This document shows positions 29,530-39,064 of a stretch of 64,000 nucleotides of DNA, in pieces. A program made the position numbers and the translations under genes. The stretch is from Methylopila sp. Yamaguchi (GTDB lineage Bacteria; Pseudomonadota; Alphaproteobacteria; Rhizobiales; Methylopilaceae), in NCBI RefSeq assembly GCF_002897035.1, contig NZ_BAUX01000010.1, forward strand, positions 62,001 to 126,000. The letters run 5' to 3'. Each line of letters opens with the position of its first letter. Position 1 is the stretch's first letter. Under the pieces are notes generated by a model, which was given only the letters and a program-made list of their open reading frames with translations, did not search any database and had not been told where the DNA came from.

Positions 29530-29579
29530 CTCCTCATGCTGAGGAGCCGGCCGCAGGCCGGCGTCTCGAAGCACGCGAA
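29530..29579. repeat. Palindromic intergenic repeat
   Basis: Two adjacent hairpins: 'CTCCTCA' TGC 'TGAGGAG' (29530-29546) and 'CCGGCC' GCA 'GGCCGG' (29547-29561), followed by 'CGTCTCGAAGCACG'. The wording 'CTCATGCTGAGGAG...GTCTCGAAGCA' is a familiar dispersed repeat in Rhizobiales genomes. It lies in the 181-bp gap between the aldo/keto reductase and the DUF6064 gene. Confidence 0.65.
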
Positions 29580-29621
29580 CCGTCTTCCCATTCAAAGCCT
29601 TCGCTCGCCGGACGCCCTCTG

Positions 29622-30326
29622 ATGTCGGAATGGTGGACCTACCGGCCGTCCGACTTCCTGCTGTTCGCGCCGCGCACCTACTACCGGCTGCTCGAACATT
29701 ACGGCGCCGGCCTGTGGCCTTGGCAGATCGCGGCGCTGGCGGCCGGCGTCGCGCTGTTGGCCGTCGCGCTTCGGGGACGGCCGGGCGAGGTGCGGCTCGG
29801 CCTCGCCCTGCTCGGAGCCGGCTGGATCGCGGCGGCATGGCTCTTCCTCTGGGGGCGTCTCGCGTCCATCGCCTGGTCCGCGGACTACGCCGCTCCGGCC
29901 TTCGTCGCCCAGGGCGCGCTGATGATCCTTCTTGCGGCGATCCCCCTCTCCGCTGTCCCAACTTCTAAGCCGCAGCGTCTGGGAGCCTCTGCGCTGCTCG
30001 TGGCCGCCCTCGCCTATCCCCTCTTGGCGCCGGCCATGGGCCGGCCGTGGGCCGCGGCGGAGGTCTTGCTGCTGTTTCCCGACCCGACCGCGATCGCCAC
30101 GCTGGGCCTGCTCGCGCTGCTGCCCACCGGCCGGCGGGCGGTGCTCATGATCGCGCCGTTGGGGTGGTGCGCGTTTCAGGGCATGACGCTGTGGACCATG
30201 GGCGCGCCGGAGGCCGGCGTTCTTCTCGGCGCGGCGGTCGTCGCGCTGCTGCTTCCGCTCGCCGGAAGTCTCAGGCGGCGCGACCGAGCAGCGCGAGATA
30301 GGCCGCCCGCGAGTCCGGCGGCTTGA
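29622..30326 (+). CDS. DUF6064-family integral membrane protein
   Basis: 234 residues with about seven hydrophobic segments; starts 'MSEWWTYRPSDFLLFAPRTY', which is the typical DUF6064 opening, and contains 'GLWPWQIAALAAGVALL' and 'LLLFPDPTAIATLGLLALL'. No catalytic motif is visible and no function is known to me. The last 56 bases overlap the convergent recO gene, so its C-terminal Arg-rich tail ('SLRRRDRAARDRPPASPAA') is encoded antisense to the recO end. Confidence 0.8.
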   Translation: MSEWWTYRPSDFLLFAPRTYYRLLEHYGAGLWPWQIAALAAGVALLAVALRGRPGEVRLGLALLGAGWIAAAWLFLWGRLASIAWSADYAAPAFVAQGALMILLAAIPLSAVPTSKPQRLGASALLVAALAYPLLAPAMGRPWAAAEVLLLFPDPTAIATLGLLALLPTGRRAVLMIAPLGWCAFQGMTLWTMGAPEAGVLLGAAVVALLLPLAGSLRRRDRAARDRPPASPAA

Positions 30327-30999
30327 TGCCTCTCGGCTCCCACACCCGCGCGTTGAGAAAGTGGCCGGTGATCGCGAAGCCGGCCGCCACGTCCTGGGGC
30401 GTCGGCGAGGCGTTGGGGCCGGAGCCGAGCAGGAACGGCGGCAACGTAAACAGCTTGTCGGCGTAAGGGCCGCCGGCCTCGCGGCCGACCGCACGGCCGG
30501 ACTTCGGCGACACGTAGATCAGGTCCTCGGTGCCGCCCGTCGCCGCGCAGGAGGACAGGTCGAGCCCGAAGCCGAGCTCTGCCAGCAAGGCGACCTCCAG
30601 CTTCACGATCAGCGCCGGCGCCACCTCGGGGTCATCAAGGTTTTCGGCGATGATCTCCGCGATCTCGTAGAGCGCCTCGTGCCGCTCCCGCTCGGGCAGC
30701 AGCCGCAGCAGCTGGCCGAGATGGCCGACGCCGTGCAGCGCGTCCGCCCGCGCCATCAGCCGTCCCGCGCGCCCCGCGAGCGGCTCCACCGCGAACGCTC
30801 CGAGGTGGTCGTCGAGTCGCGCCCGCCAGGTGACGGAGACGCTGTTGCCCGGCTGCAGCGTCGCTTGAAGGCGGCGCGAGCGCCCTCCCCGCACGAGCCC
30901 AAGGTGGCGGCCATGGGCGCGCGTGAAGAGCTCCAGCACCACGCTGGTCTCGCCGTGGCGGCGAAGCCCCAGGATCAGGCCGTCATCGGTCCATTGCAT
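30271..30999 (-). CDS. recO: DNA repair protein RecO
   Basis: Recombination mediator that anneals ssDNA and loads RecA with RecR. 242 residues: N-terminal OB fold ('MQWTDDGLILGLRRHGETSV', 'HGRHLGLVRGGRSRR') and a helical domain. The four-Cys zinc finger of some RecO proteins is not present; only one Cys is visible ('DLSSCAATG'), as in many alphaproteobacteria. I start at the ATG 30999; an in-frame extension to 31113 lacks family similarity. Its 3' end overlaps the convergent DUF6064 gene by 56 bases. In many relatives recO follows era/rnc; that context is absent here. Confidence 0.93.
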   Translation of the reverse strand: MQWTDDGLILGLRRHGETSVVLELFTRAHGRHLGLVRGGRSRRLQATLQPGNSVSVTWRARLDDHLGAFAVEPLAGRAGRLMARADALHGVGHLGQLLRLLPERERHEALYEIAEIIAENLDDPEVAPALIVKLEVALLAELGFGLDLSSCAATGGTEDLIYVSPKSGRAVGREAGGPYADKLFTLPPFLLGSGPNASPTPQDVAAGFAITGHFLNARVWEPRGIKPPDSRAAYLALLGRAA

Positions 31000-31162
31000 G
31001 GCGGGCAAGATGGCGCAGGCGACGTCAAACGTCACGTTCGCGAGATCGCGCGTCGGCGGTGTTTGTCCCGGTCCCGGGTGTCGCTGAAGATGATCAGGGC
31101 CTCGGCCGACCACGCCGTCATGCCCGTCTTACAAGCCGTTCTACCTGCCCAAGACCGATGTC

Positions 31163-32071
31163 ATGCCTCCAAGCGCCACCGAGCAAAGCGTTCTGAAGCG
31201 GTCGATCGCGGCCACCGTCGCGATCGGGCTGATCGGCGTCGTCTTCGGTGTGCTCTCTGGGTCCGCCTCGATCCTGTTCGACGGCGTGTTCGGAGGGCTC
31301 GACGCCTCCATGACGTTGCTCGCGCTGCTGGTGTCGCGGCTGATCGCAGGCGAAGCCAGCCGGCGATTTCAGATGGGATTCTGGCACGTGGAGCCGCTGG
31401 TTCTCGCCGTCAACGGCGGGCTGCTCACCCTGCTCTGCGTCTACGCCTTCCTCAACGCCGTCGGCTCGCTGCTGTCGGGCGGTCACGAGCTCGCCTTCGA
31501 CTGGGCGCTCGCCTACGCCGCGCTGACGCTCGCGATCTGCCTAGCGCTCCTGGTTTACGTGCGTCGCGCCAACCGCACGATCGGCTCGGCGCTGCTCGCG
31601 CTCGACGTGAAGAGCTGGCTCATGAGCTGCCTGATCAGCGCCGCGCTGCTCCTCGCCTTCCTTGTCGCATGGGCGCTCGAGGGCGGTCCTTACCAGGCTT
31701 GGACGCCCTACGCCGACCCGGCGATCCTGGCCGTGCTGACCGCGCTGCTGATCCCCGTGCCGGCGTCGACCGTGGTCGCGGCGGTAAAGGAAATCCTGCT
31801 GGTGGCGCCCGCCGAGCTCGACGTCCGCGTGCGCACCGCGGCCGAGGCCGCGGTGGCGAAGCACGGCTTCGACGGCTGCCGCACCTACGTCGCCAAGGTC
31901 GGCCGCTCGCAGGTGATCGAGATCTACCTGATCGTCCCCGCCGACCGCGTCGTCGGCTCGATCGCGACGTTCGACGCCGTGCGCGAGGAGATCGGCGCCG
32001 CCATAGGCGGCGAAGGCCGCGACCGCTGGCTTACCATCGCCTTCACGGGCGATCCGAAGTGGGCGGAGTGA
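31163..32071 (+). CDS. Cation diffusion facilitator (CDF)-like transporter
   Basis: 302-residue membrane protein with six predicted helices (about residues 14-215) and a C-terminal alpha/beta cytoplasmic domain (215-300), the CDF layout used for Zn, Fe, Mn or Co efflux. The TM2 motif is altered: Asp40, Phe43, Asp47 in 'LFDGVFGGLDASM', where canonical CDFs have His or Asp at position 43. In TM5 'LALDVKSWLMS' gives Asp148 and Trp152 where His/Asp and Asp are expected. Hence metal site A is incomplete or rearranged. Substrate unknown. Divergent from recO; followed after 9 bp by the convergent hxlR-type gene. Confidence 0.85.
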   Translation: MPPSATEQSVLKRSIAATVAIGLIGVVFGVLSGSASILFDGVFGGLDASMTLLALLVSRLIAGEASRRFQMGFWHVEPLVLAVNGGLLTLLCVYAFLNAVGSLLSGGHELAFDWALAYAALTLAICLALLVYVRRANRTIGSALLALDVKSWLMSCLISAALLLAFLVAWALEGGPYQAWTPYADPAILAVLTALLIPVPASTVVAAVKEILLVAPAELDVRVRTAAEAAVAKHGFDGCRTYVAKVGRSQVIEIYLIVPADRVVGSIATFDAVREEIGAAIGGEGRDRWLTIAFTGDPKWAE

Positions 32072-32080
32072 ACGCCGCAG

Positions 32081-32452
32081 CTACGCCGCGGCTTCCGCGC
32101 GAACGGTCCCGACCTCCGGCCCGACCGCGTGCGCGTCGCCCCAGGCCTTGAGCGCCAGGATCACCGGCTCCAGCGTCCGGCCGCGCTCCGTGAGGCTGTA
32201 CTCGACCCTGGGGGGAACCTCGGCGAAGACCTTGCGGGCGACGAAGCCGTCCACCTCGAGCTCGCGCAGCTGCGTCGTCAGCATGCGCTGGGTGACGCTC
32301 GGCAGCCGGCGGCGGATTTCGTTGAAGCGCAGCGTGCCCGCGAGCAGGTGATAGAGGATCACCCCCTTCCACTTGCCGTCGATGAACTGAAGCGTCGCCT
32401 CGACCGCACAGCCAGGCGAACAGTCGAGCCGGTCGTGGCGAACCCGAGCCAT
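32081..32452 (-). CDS. HxlR-family winged-helix transcriptional regulator
   Basis: 123-residue MarR-like regulator of the HxlR family. The conserved N-terminal cysteine appears in 'DCSPGCAVEATLQFIDGKWK', the helix-turn-helix in 'LRFNEIRRRLPSVTQRMLT', and the wing in 'VPPRVEYSLTERGRTLEPV'. HxlR members with this Cys often sense reactive electrophiles or quinones. It is divergent from a zinc-less alcohol dehydrogenase at 32563, a classical regulator-target pair, with a palindrome in the 110-bp spacer. I start at ATG 32452, seven bases after 'aagga'; a GTG at 32455 is in frame. Confidence 0.9.
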   Translation of the reverse strand: MARVRHDRLDCSPGCAVEATLQFIDGKWKGVILYHLLAGTLRFNEIRRRLPSVTQRMLTTQLRELEVDGFVARKVFAEVPPRVEYSLTERGRTLEPVILALKAWGDAHAVGPEVGTVRAEAAA

Positions 32453-32486
32453 CACGGTATCCTTTTCGACACTATGGGCGTTTCAA

Positions 32487-32509
32487 GTGCGTTCTTGCGT
32501 CAAACGCAC
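32487..32509. promoter_or_regulatory. Candidate HxlR operator
   Basis: Perfect inverted repeat 'GTGCGTT' - 9 bases - 'AACGCAC' in the divergent spacer between the HxlR gene and the alcohol dehydrogenase, about 54 bp before the dehydrogenase start. Size and symmetry suit a dimeric winged-helix repressor that would control both genes. Confidence 0.5.
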
Positions 32510-32562
32510 ATAAGGCTCATCTCGGCGGCACGCAAATTGACGCCAACCGGAGATCGCCCGAC

Positions 32563-33579
32563 ATGCGCGCCATCGGATTCGACGCCCCCCGCCCCATCGC
32601 CGACCCCGCCGCGCTGGTCGACGTCACGCTGCCCGACCCAGTCCCTTCGGGCCGGGACATCCTCGTCGAGGTCCGCGCGGTTTCCGTGAATCCGGTCGAC
32701 ACGAAAGTGCGGAGGTCGGCGACGCCGCCCGCAGGCGACCCGCGGGTTCTGGGCTACGATGCGGCCGGCGTCGTCCGCGCGGTCGGGCCGGAGGCCACGC
32801 TGTTCAAGGCCGGGGACGAGGTGTTCTACGCCGGCGCCCTGGAGCGTCCTGGCACGAACGCCGAGCTTCATCTGGTCGATGAGCGGATCGTGGGGACGAA
32901 GCCCGCCTCCCTCTCGTTCGGCGAGGCGGCGGCGCTGCCGCTGACCACCATCACCGCCTGGGAGGCGCTGTTCGACCGGCTCGACGTGGCCAAGCCCGTT
33001 CCGGGCGCCGCGTCCGCGATCCTCATCATCGGCGCCGCCGGCGGCGTCGGCTCGATCGCGATCCAGCTCGCCCGTCGGCTGACCGGGCTCATCGTCATCG
33101 CCACCGCCTCCCGTCCGGAGACGCAGGCCTGGGTTCGGGAGCTCGGCGCGCATCATGTGATCGACCACCGCCAGCCCCTGGCCGGCCAGGTCGCCGCGCT
33201 CGGGATCGGTCAGCCGGCTTTCGTGTTCTCCACCACCAACACAGGGGACCACCTGTCCGAGATCGTCCAGCTCATCGCGCCCCAGGGCCGCTTCGCGCTG
33301 ATCGACGACCCCGCCGCGCTCGACGTCAACCCGTTCAAGCGCAAGAGCGTCTCGGTGCACTGGGAGTTCATGTTCACCCGCTCGATGTTCGGCACCGCCG
33401 ACATCGCGGCGCAGGGCGCGCTGCTCAACGAGGCCTCCCGCCTGGTCGACGCGGGCGAGATCCGCACCACCGCGAGCGAGGCCTTCGGCCCGATCACCGC
33501 CGAGAACCTGAAGCGCGCCCACGCCCTGATCGAAAGCGGCGCGGCCAAGGGCAAGGTGGTGCTGGAGGGGTGGGACTGA
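32563..33579 (+). CDS. Zinc-type alcohol dehydrogenase-like / quinone oxidoreductase family protein
   Basis: 338-residue medium-chain dehydrogenase/reductase. GroES-like N-terminal domain with 'VRAVSVNPVDTKVR', NAD(P)H Rossmann motif 'IIGAAGGVGSIAIQLA', and a C-terminal 'AHALIESGAAKGKVVL'. It lacks zinc-ligand cysteines, so it is of the quinone oxidoreductase/ZADH class that reduces enones or quinones with NADPH. Divergent from an HxlR regulator, an arrangement seen for stress-induced quinone or electrophile reductases. Short AT-richer DNA follows it. Confidence 0.88.
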   Translation: MRAIGFDAPRPIADPAALVDVTLPDPVPSGRDILVEVRAVSVNPVDTKVRRSATPPAGDPRVLGYDAAGVVRAVGPEATLFKAGDEVFYAGALERPGTNAELHLVDERIVGTKPASLSFGEAAALPLTTITAWEALFDRLDVAKPVPGAASAILIIGAAGGVGSIAIQLARRLTGLIVIATASRPETQAWVRELGAHHVIDHRQPLAGQVAALGIGQPAFVFSTTNTGDHLSEIVQLIAPQGRFALIDDPAALDVNPFKRKSVSVHWEFMFTRSMFGTADIAAQGALLNEASRLVDAGEIRTTASEAFGPITAENLKRAHALIESGAAKGKVVLEGWD

Positions 33580-33805
33580 CCTTAGATCCTATTTGTTCAG
33601 GGAGGCGGCATGGCATCCACCGACCGGCCCCTGCGGGACGCCCGCTCGGCGCCGCCATTGGCGACGAAAGCCGCGACCGCCGCGTCACCAACGCCTTCTC
33701 CGGCCATTCGAGATGGGCGAACTCAGGAACAGCGCTCCCGGCGGTGATCAGTTACGCTATGCGATCTCGATTGAGTTCGGGTTCACGCCCGCCGGAAGAC
33801 CTTTG

Positions 33806-34126
33806 ATGACGATCAATCGCCGGTTTGCGGCCACGCTGTTTGCGGCCTTAGGCTATAGCTCGGCGGCGGACGCCGAGGGCTCCACATCGAAATACTGCAA
33901 GTGGTTCGAAAACCTGAGTTCTCTTCCGAACGTTTTTACGCTCGACGGGCATGTGAGCTTCCCAGACAACGAAGCCGATATTTATCTCTCCGACACCTGC
34001 GAGTGCCTTGTCTACTATAGACATCCCGAGGTCGATTCTTCGGAATCCCTCGAGGACTCTAAGAAGAAAATGTCTCAGGCGACCTTCCAAAAGCTCTCCT
34101 GCAGCGAGCGGAAAACAAGGAAATAA
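33806..34126 (+). CDS. Small secreted protein, no recognised family
   Basis: 106-residue protein starting 'MTINRRFAATLFAALGYSSA', a probable signal peptide cleaved near 'ADA|EG'. The mature part has cysteines at 'KYCKWF', 'DTCECLVYY' and 'LSCSERK' and a charged, Lys-rich end. The coding sequence is visibly poorer in G and C than every neighbour, with AT-ending codons, suggesting recent acquisition. I do not recognise a domain. The 226-bp gap before it (33580-33805) holds no convincing gene or promoter. An upstream in-frame ATG at 33593 would give a non-secreted Arg-rich lead and was rejected. Confidence 0.6.
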   Translation: MTINRRFAATLFAALGYSSAADAEGSTSKYCKWFENLSSLPNVFTLDGHVSFPDNEADIYLSDTCECLVYYRHPEVDSSESLEDSKKKMSQATFQKLSCSERKTRK

Positions 34127-34173
34127 ATCTCTCCGACTCCACCTTCAAACCTCAATGACGCCAGCGCAAACGA

Positions 34174-34203
34174 AAGGGCGGCGCGCTGAAGCACGCCGCC
34201 CTT
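34174..34203 (-). terminator. Terminator of eno
   Basis: Ten-bp stem 'AAGGGCGGCG'/'CGCCGCCCTT' with a 10-base loop, 42 bases past the eno stop; on the minus strand it ends in '...CCCTTTCGTTT'. It may also serve the plus-strand small gene ending at 34126. Confidence 0.65.
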
Positions 34204-34244
34204 GTTCTTGACCCCGTCGAACCGACGAACGCCGTCTTAGATCG

Positions 34245-35573
<1,329 letters not shown>

Positions 35574-35655
35574 CTAGCCCAAGAGGGCCGCAGGGAAAAG
35601 GTCGCGCGAAGCCGCGGGGCGCCGTACATGCGTCTGACATCTGGAGAGCTCTGCG

Positions 35656-36102
35656 ATGACCGAACCCCTGCTCGGCCGCATGGTCGGCCTGCCGTCCTCC
35701 CCCGAGGAGGCGGAACTCGACCGCGTGCCGAACCCCCACCCGGACGTGACCTATCTCGCCCGCTTCACCGCGCCGGAGTTCACCTCGCTTTGCCCCGTGA
35801 CCGGCCAGCCCGACTTCGCGCACATCGTCATCGACTACGCGCCTGACGAATGGCTGGTCGAGTCGAAGTCGCTGAAGCTCTACCTCGGCGCCTTCCGTAA
35901 CCATGGCGCCTTCCACGAAGACTGCACGGTGGCGATCGCCAAGCGCCTGATCGCGACGCTCAAGCCCCGCTGGCTGCGCATCGGCGGCTACTGGTATCCC
36001 CGCGGCGGCATCCCGATCGACGTCTTCTTCCAGGCCGGCGAGCTGCCGCCAGGCGTCTGGGTCCCAGAGCAGGGCGTCGCGCCCTACCGCGGCCGTGGAT
36101 GA
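35656..36102 (+). CDS. queF: NADPH-dependent 7-cyano-7-deazaguanine reductase (QueF)
   Basis: Reduces preQ0 to preQ1 in queuosine biosynthesis. 148 residues, the short unimodular (Bacillus-like) type. Catalytic Cys46 and Asp53 lie in '[13 protein letters not shown]', and the QueF signature '[20 protein letters not shown]' contributes Glu69, His87 and Glu88. No other queuosine gene and no preQ1-riboswitch-like element was recognised upstream. The stop codon overlaps the start of a dispersed repeat unit. Confidence 0.95.
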   Translation: MTEPLLGRMVGLPSSPEEAELDRVPNPHPDVTYLARFTAPEFTSLCPVTGQPDFAHIVIDYAPDEWLVESKSLKLYLGAFRNHGAFHEDCTVAIAKRLIATLKPRWLRIGGYWYPRGGIPIDVFFQAGELPPGVWVPEQGVAPYRGRG

Positions 36103-36141
36103 TGGGTTCCGACCTTTCGCCCCGCTGCAGCCGGAGCGACG
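36102..36141. repeat. Second copy of a ~40-base dispersed repeat
   Basis: Begins at the queF stop codon and shares the pattern ATGGGTTCCG...GCAGCCGGA.CGACG with 25947-25987, with few differences. The rest of the 240-bp gap to 36342 shows no gene. Confidence 0.5.
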
Positions 36142-36342
36142 CCGCGTTCGGCTCGAACGCCTCCAATCATGGCGAGGGCGTGGAGCGCGCTCCGTCACTG
36201 CGTCGTCGCGGAGGAGGCGTCTGGTCGAGAGCCTGACCGGGCGCCGCGACGAACGCCGGCGCGCCCCGGAAACGCCCCAAGCGACGCTCACCTTCGCGGC
36301 CCGAATCGAAAGCCCCGCTTCGCTCCCTCGGAGGCCGCGCCA

Positions 36343-37365
36343 ATGCCCAACCCCGACGCGCCCAGCGGGCCCGAAGACGTGCTGATCATCACCAACGGCG
36401 ACAGCGCCGTGGCGCGGATCGAGGAGGCGCGCGTCGCAGGCGCCATCCTGCCGTGGCGCGACGTGCTGCACGACGGCCCGGTGCCCGCGACAGGCGGGCT
36501 CGAGCGGCTCTCCGCGATCCGTGCCGCTTTCATCGCCTCCGATCTCGGTCTCGGCGTCAGCGAGGTGGCGGCCGAGTTCACGGCTCGCGACGCGGCGGTC
36601 CGTGGCCACGCCGGCTTCGCGCGCGTCGAGATCTGGCTGGAGCACGACCTCTACGACCAGCTGCAGCTGCTGCAGATCCTCGACTTCTTCCACGCCGAAA
36701 ACCGCACCGAGGGGCTCTATCTGGTCCAGGCCGACGACTACCTCGGCCTCCAGGGTCCGGAGGCGATGCGCGCGCTCGCGGGCCGCGCCGCGCCGGTGAC
36801 CGAGCGCCAGCTCGCGCTGGCCGACCGCGCCTGGGACGCGTTCACGGCCCGGACGCCGCATGCGCTCGCGCGTTTGGCCAAGGAGGACACCACCGCCCTG
36901 CCCCACCTCGCGCCGGCGCTCAAGCGTCTGCTGGAGGAGCTTCCCGATCCCGTGCGGGGGCTGACGCTGACGGAGGAGCGGGCGCTCGGCGGCCTCGCCG
37001 AGGCCGAGGCGACGACGGGAGAGCTGTTCCGCCACGTGACCGAGCAGGACGAGGCGCAGTTCTTGGGCGACGCAAGCTTCTTCCGCCGGCTGGACAGTCT
37101 GGCCTTCGCCGACGAGCCGCTGATCGACGGCCTGCCCGGCCCCTCGCCCGATTACTGCGGCCTGGGACCCGGCCGCCACCTCGGCTATGCCGACTACGCC
37201 CGCGCCCGGCTTCGCCTCACCAAGGCCGGACGGGCGGTGATGACCGGGCGGGTCGACCATCGCGTCATCAACCGCATCGACCACTGGGTCGGCGGCGTCC
37301 ACGTCTCGCCCGCGGCCTTGATCCGTTACGACCGAGCGCACGGGCAGTTGGTGGCGCAGGACTAA
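36343..37365 (+). CDS. DUF1835/DUF3658-domain protein
   Basis: 340-residue cytoplasmic protein. N-terminal DUF1835 signature 'LIITNGDSAVARIEEARVAG' then 'LPWRDVLHDGPV'; central 'WLEHDLYDQLQLLQILDFF'; C-terminal DUF3658-like 'LRLTKAGRAVMTGRVDHRVI' then 'NRIDHWVGGVHV'. This two-part layout is common in bacteria but the biochemical role is unknown. The ATG at 36343 fits the family start. It lies alone between two repeat elements and is not obviously in an operon. Confidence 0.85.
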   Translation: MPNPDAPSGPEDVLIITNGDSAVARIEEARVAGAILPWRDVLHDGPVPATGGLERLSAIRAAFIASDLGLGVSEVAAEFTARDAAVRGHAGFARVEIWLEHDLYDQLQLLQILDFFHAENRTEGLYLVQADDYLGLQGPEAMRALAGRAAPVTERQLALADRAWDAFTARTPHALARLAKEDTTALPHLAPALKRLLEELPDPVRGLTLTEERALGGLAEAEATTGELFRHVTEQDEAQFLGDASFFRRLDSLAFADEPLIDGLPGPSPDYCGLGPGRHLGYADYARARLRLTKAGRAVMTGRVDHRVINRIDHWVGGVHVSPAALIRYDRAHGQLVAQD

Positions 37366-37397
37366 AGAACGGCGCGTCCCGGCCAAGCGGCGATGCG

Positions 37398-37433
37398 CCT
37401 CCTTGTCCCCGGCCTTGAGCCGGGCCAAGGAGG
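37398..37433. repeat. Palindromic repeat with bulged stem
   Basis: 36-base hairpin: outer arms 'CCTCCTTG'/'CAAGGAGG', inner arms 'CCCGGC'/'GCCGGG', loop CTTGA. It sits in the 157-bp gap between the convergent DUF1835 and TerB-like genes and could act as a bidirectional transcript end, though no U-run follows. Confidence 0.6.
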
Positions 37434-37522
37434 GCTTCAACGCTCCGCGGTCGTCCTCTGGCTTGGCCGGCGCGCAGGATCGCTCGCCCGACCCAGGCGA
37501 GGCCGATCGCGCTCGAACGGCC

Positions 37523-38080
37523 TCAACCGTGCGCCTTGGTCCAGCCGAACCCTTGCCCGACGGCTTCGGGCGGCGCCAGCCGCTGACGAAGCGCGACGAT
37601 CAGATGGAGCTGATCTTCGTTCGGAGGCCCGTCCACATGGGCGATGCGCTCGAGCATCGCGACGAGGTCCTCTCGCTCCTGCGTGGTGAGGCGCTCGTTG
37701 AACAGGGGAGCGAGGTCCTGGATCGCCGCCGTCGCGCTCGGCGTCTTGGTGCAGGCGAAGCGGGCGAAGGACTGGGCTTCGGCCAGATCGCCCGAGAGCG
37801 ACATCACCGTGCGCATCTCATGTTCGATCGCGCTCAACTGGGCGGCCGAATAGTCGCCCTTCTGCCGCGCGATCAGGAACAGCAGGACGGTCCCTGCCTC
37901 GCGCGGATCCTTGATCGACTTGATCGGCGCGCGGGCCTGGGCGTCGAGGGACGCGAGGCGGCGCTTCGTGTTGCGCCGCTGGATCAGCATCTCTTCGATG
38001 CGCTTGTGCCCGTCGAGCCGAAAGAACCAGTAGCAGAACCAGAAAAAGGCTCCGCTCAGGATCGCCGCGATCACAGGCAT
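37523..38080 (-). CDS. Membrane-anchored TerB-like protein
   Basis: 185 residues. One N-terminal helix ('VIAAILSGAFFWFCYWFF') anchors a basic linker ('QRRNTKRRLASLD') and an all-helical domain resembling the TerB/DUF533 fold: 'YSAAQLSAIEHEMRTVMSL', 'LTTQEREDLVAMLERIAHVD' and 'EDQLHLIVALRQRL'. TerB-like domains are linked to membrane stress and metal response, but no ter gene is nearby, so a specific role is not claimed. The similarity is pattern-based and moderate. Confidence 0.65.
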   Translation of the reverse strand: MPVIAAILSGAFFWFCYWFFRLDGHKRIEEMLIQRRNTKRRLASLDAQARAPIKSIKDPREAGTVLLFLIARQKGDYSAAQLSAIEHEMRTVMSLSGDLAEAQSFARFACTKTPSATAAIQDLAPLFNERLTTQEREDLVAMLERIAHVDGPPNEDQLHLIVALRQRLAPPEAVGQGFGWTKAHG

Positions 38081-38200
38081 GCCGCCCTCCGTGCCTCGGG
38101 CCGCTGGCGAGCCCGGTGTCAGATCGGCAGCGTTTCTAGCAAATAGTCAGCCGACTTCAAACTTCCGCGATGAGCCCACGTCCGGGGGAGCGCGCAGTGG

Positions 38201-39046
38201 TCACCCCTTCGCGAGCCGGTCGAACGCCATCAGTCGGGCAAGCAGGGCCGGCATCTGTTTCAGCGGCACCATGTTGGGGCCGTCGGAGGGGGCGTGGTCC
38301 GGGTCGGGGTGGGTCTCGATGAAAACGCCCGCGACGCCGACCGCGACGGCGGCCCGCGCCAGAACCGGCACGAACTCGCGCTGGCCGCCGGAGGACGTCC
38401 CCTGCCCCCCCGGCTGCTGAACGGAGTGCGTGGCGTCGAAGATCACCGGGGCTCCGGTCTTCGCCATCTCCGGCAGCGCCCGCATGTCGGACACCAACGT
38501 GTTGTAGCCGAAGGAGGCGCCGCGTTCGGTCAGCAGCACCTTGGGATTGCCGGCGCCGACCAGCTTGTCGACGACGTTCTTCATGTCCCAGGGCGCGAGG
38601 AACTGGCCCTTCTTGACGTTGACCACCCGTCCCGTCGCGGCGGCGGCGAGCAGCAGGTCGGTCTGGCGGCAGAGGAACGCCGGGATCTGCAACACGTCGA
38701 CGACCTCGCCCACCGCGGCGCACTGGTGGGAGTCGTGAACGTCGGTCAGCGTCGGCAGGCCGAGGCTTTCCTTGATCTCGGCGAAAACGGGAAGCGAGGC
38801 CTCGAGACCCATGCCCCGCTGCGCCGTGGCGCTGGTGCGGTTCGCCTTGTCGAACGAGGTCTTGAAGATCAGCCCGATGCCCAGCGCCCCGGCGATCTCT
38901 TTCAGCGCGGAGGCCACCTCCAGCGCATGGTCGCGGCTCTCCATCTGGCAGGGGCCGGCGATCAGCGCGAGCGGCAGGTCATTGCCGAACTGGACGGACC
39001 CGACCTCGACGACGGCGGACGGGCGGATTTGGACTGGTGTGGTCAT
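38201..39046 (-). CDS. kdsA: 3-deoxy-8-phosphooctulonate synthase (KdsA)
   Basis: Condenses arabinose 5-phosphate and phosphoenolpyruvate to KDO 8-phosphate for the lipopolysaccharide inner core, complementing the lpx genes in this window. 281 residues. Typical stretches: '[19 protein letters not shown]', '[12 protein letters not shown]', '[20 protein letters not shown]', '[13 protein letters not shown]', and '[13 protein letters not shown]'. A metal-binding Cys is absent from 'AGPCQ'-adjacent 'PCQMES' only if Cys32 is not used; Cys32 is present, which fits a metal-dependent class. Preceded by a nested inverted repeat. Confidence 0.96.
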   Translation of the reverse strand: MTTPVQIRPSAVVEVGSVQFGNDLPLALIAGPCQMESRDHALEVASALKEIAGALGIGLIFKTSFDKANRTSATAQRGMGLEASLPVFAEIKESLGLPTLTDVHDSHQCAAVGEVVDVLQIPAFLCRQTDLLLAAAATGRVVNVKKGQFLAPWDMKNVVDKLVGAGNPKVLLTERGASFGYNTLVSDMRALPEMAKTGAPVIFDATHSVQQPGGQGTSSGGQREFVPVLARAAVAVGVAGVFIETHPDPDHAPSDGPNMVPLKQMPALLARLMAFDRLAKG

Positions 39047-39064
39047 TTTCGCTCTTCACGAACG

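Noticed and set aside
33610-33747. 45-codon frame between the alcohol dehydrogenase and the small secreted protein
   Set aside because: Pro/Ala/Arg-rich, no signal or similarity; typical of chance frames in GC-rich DNA.
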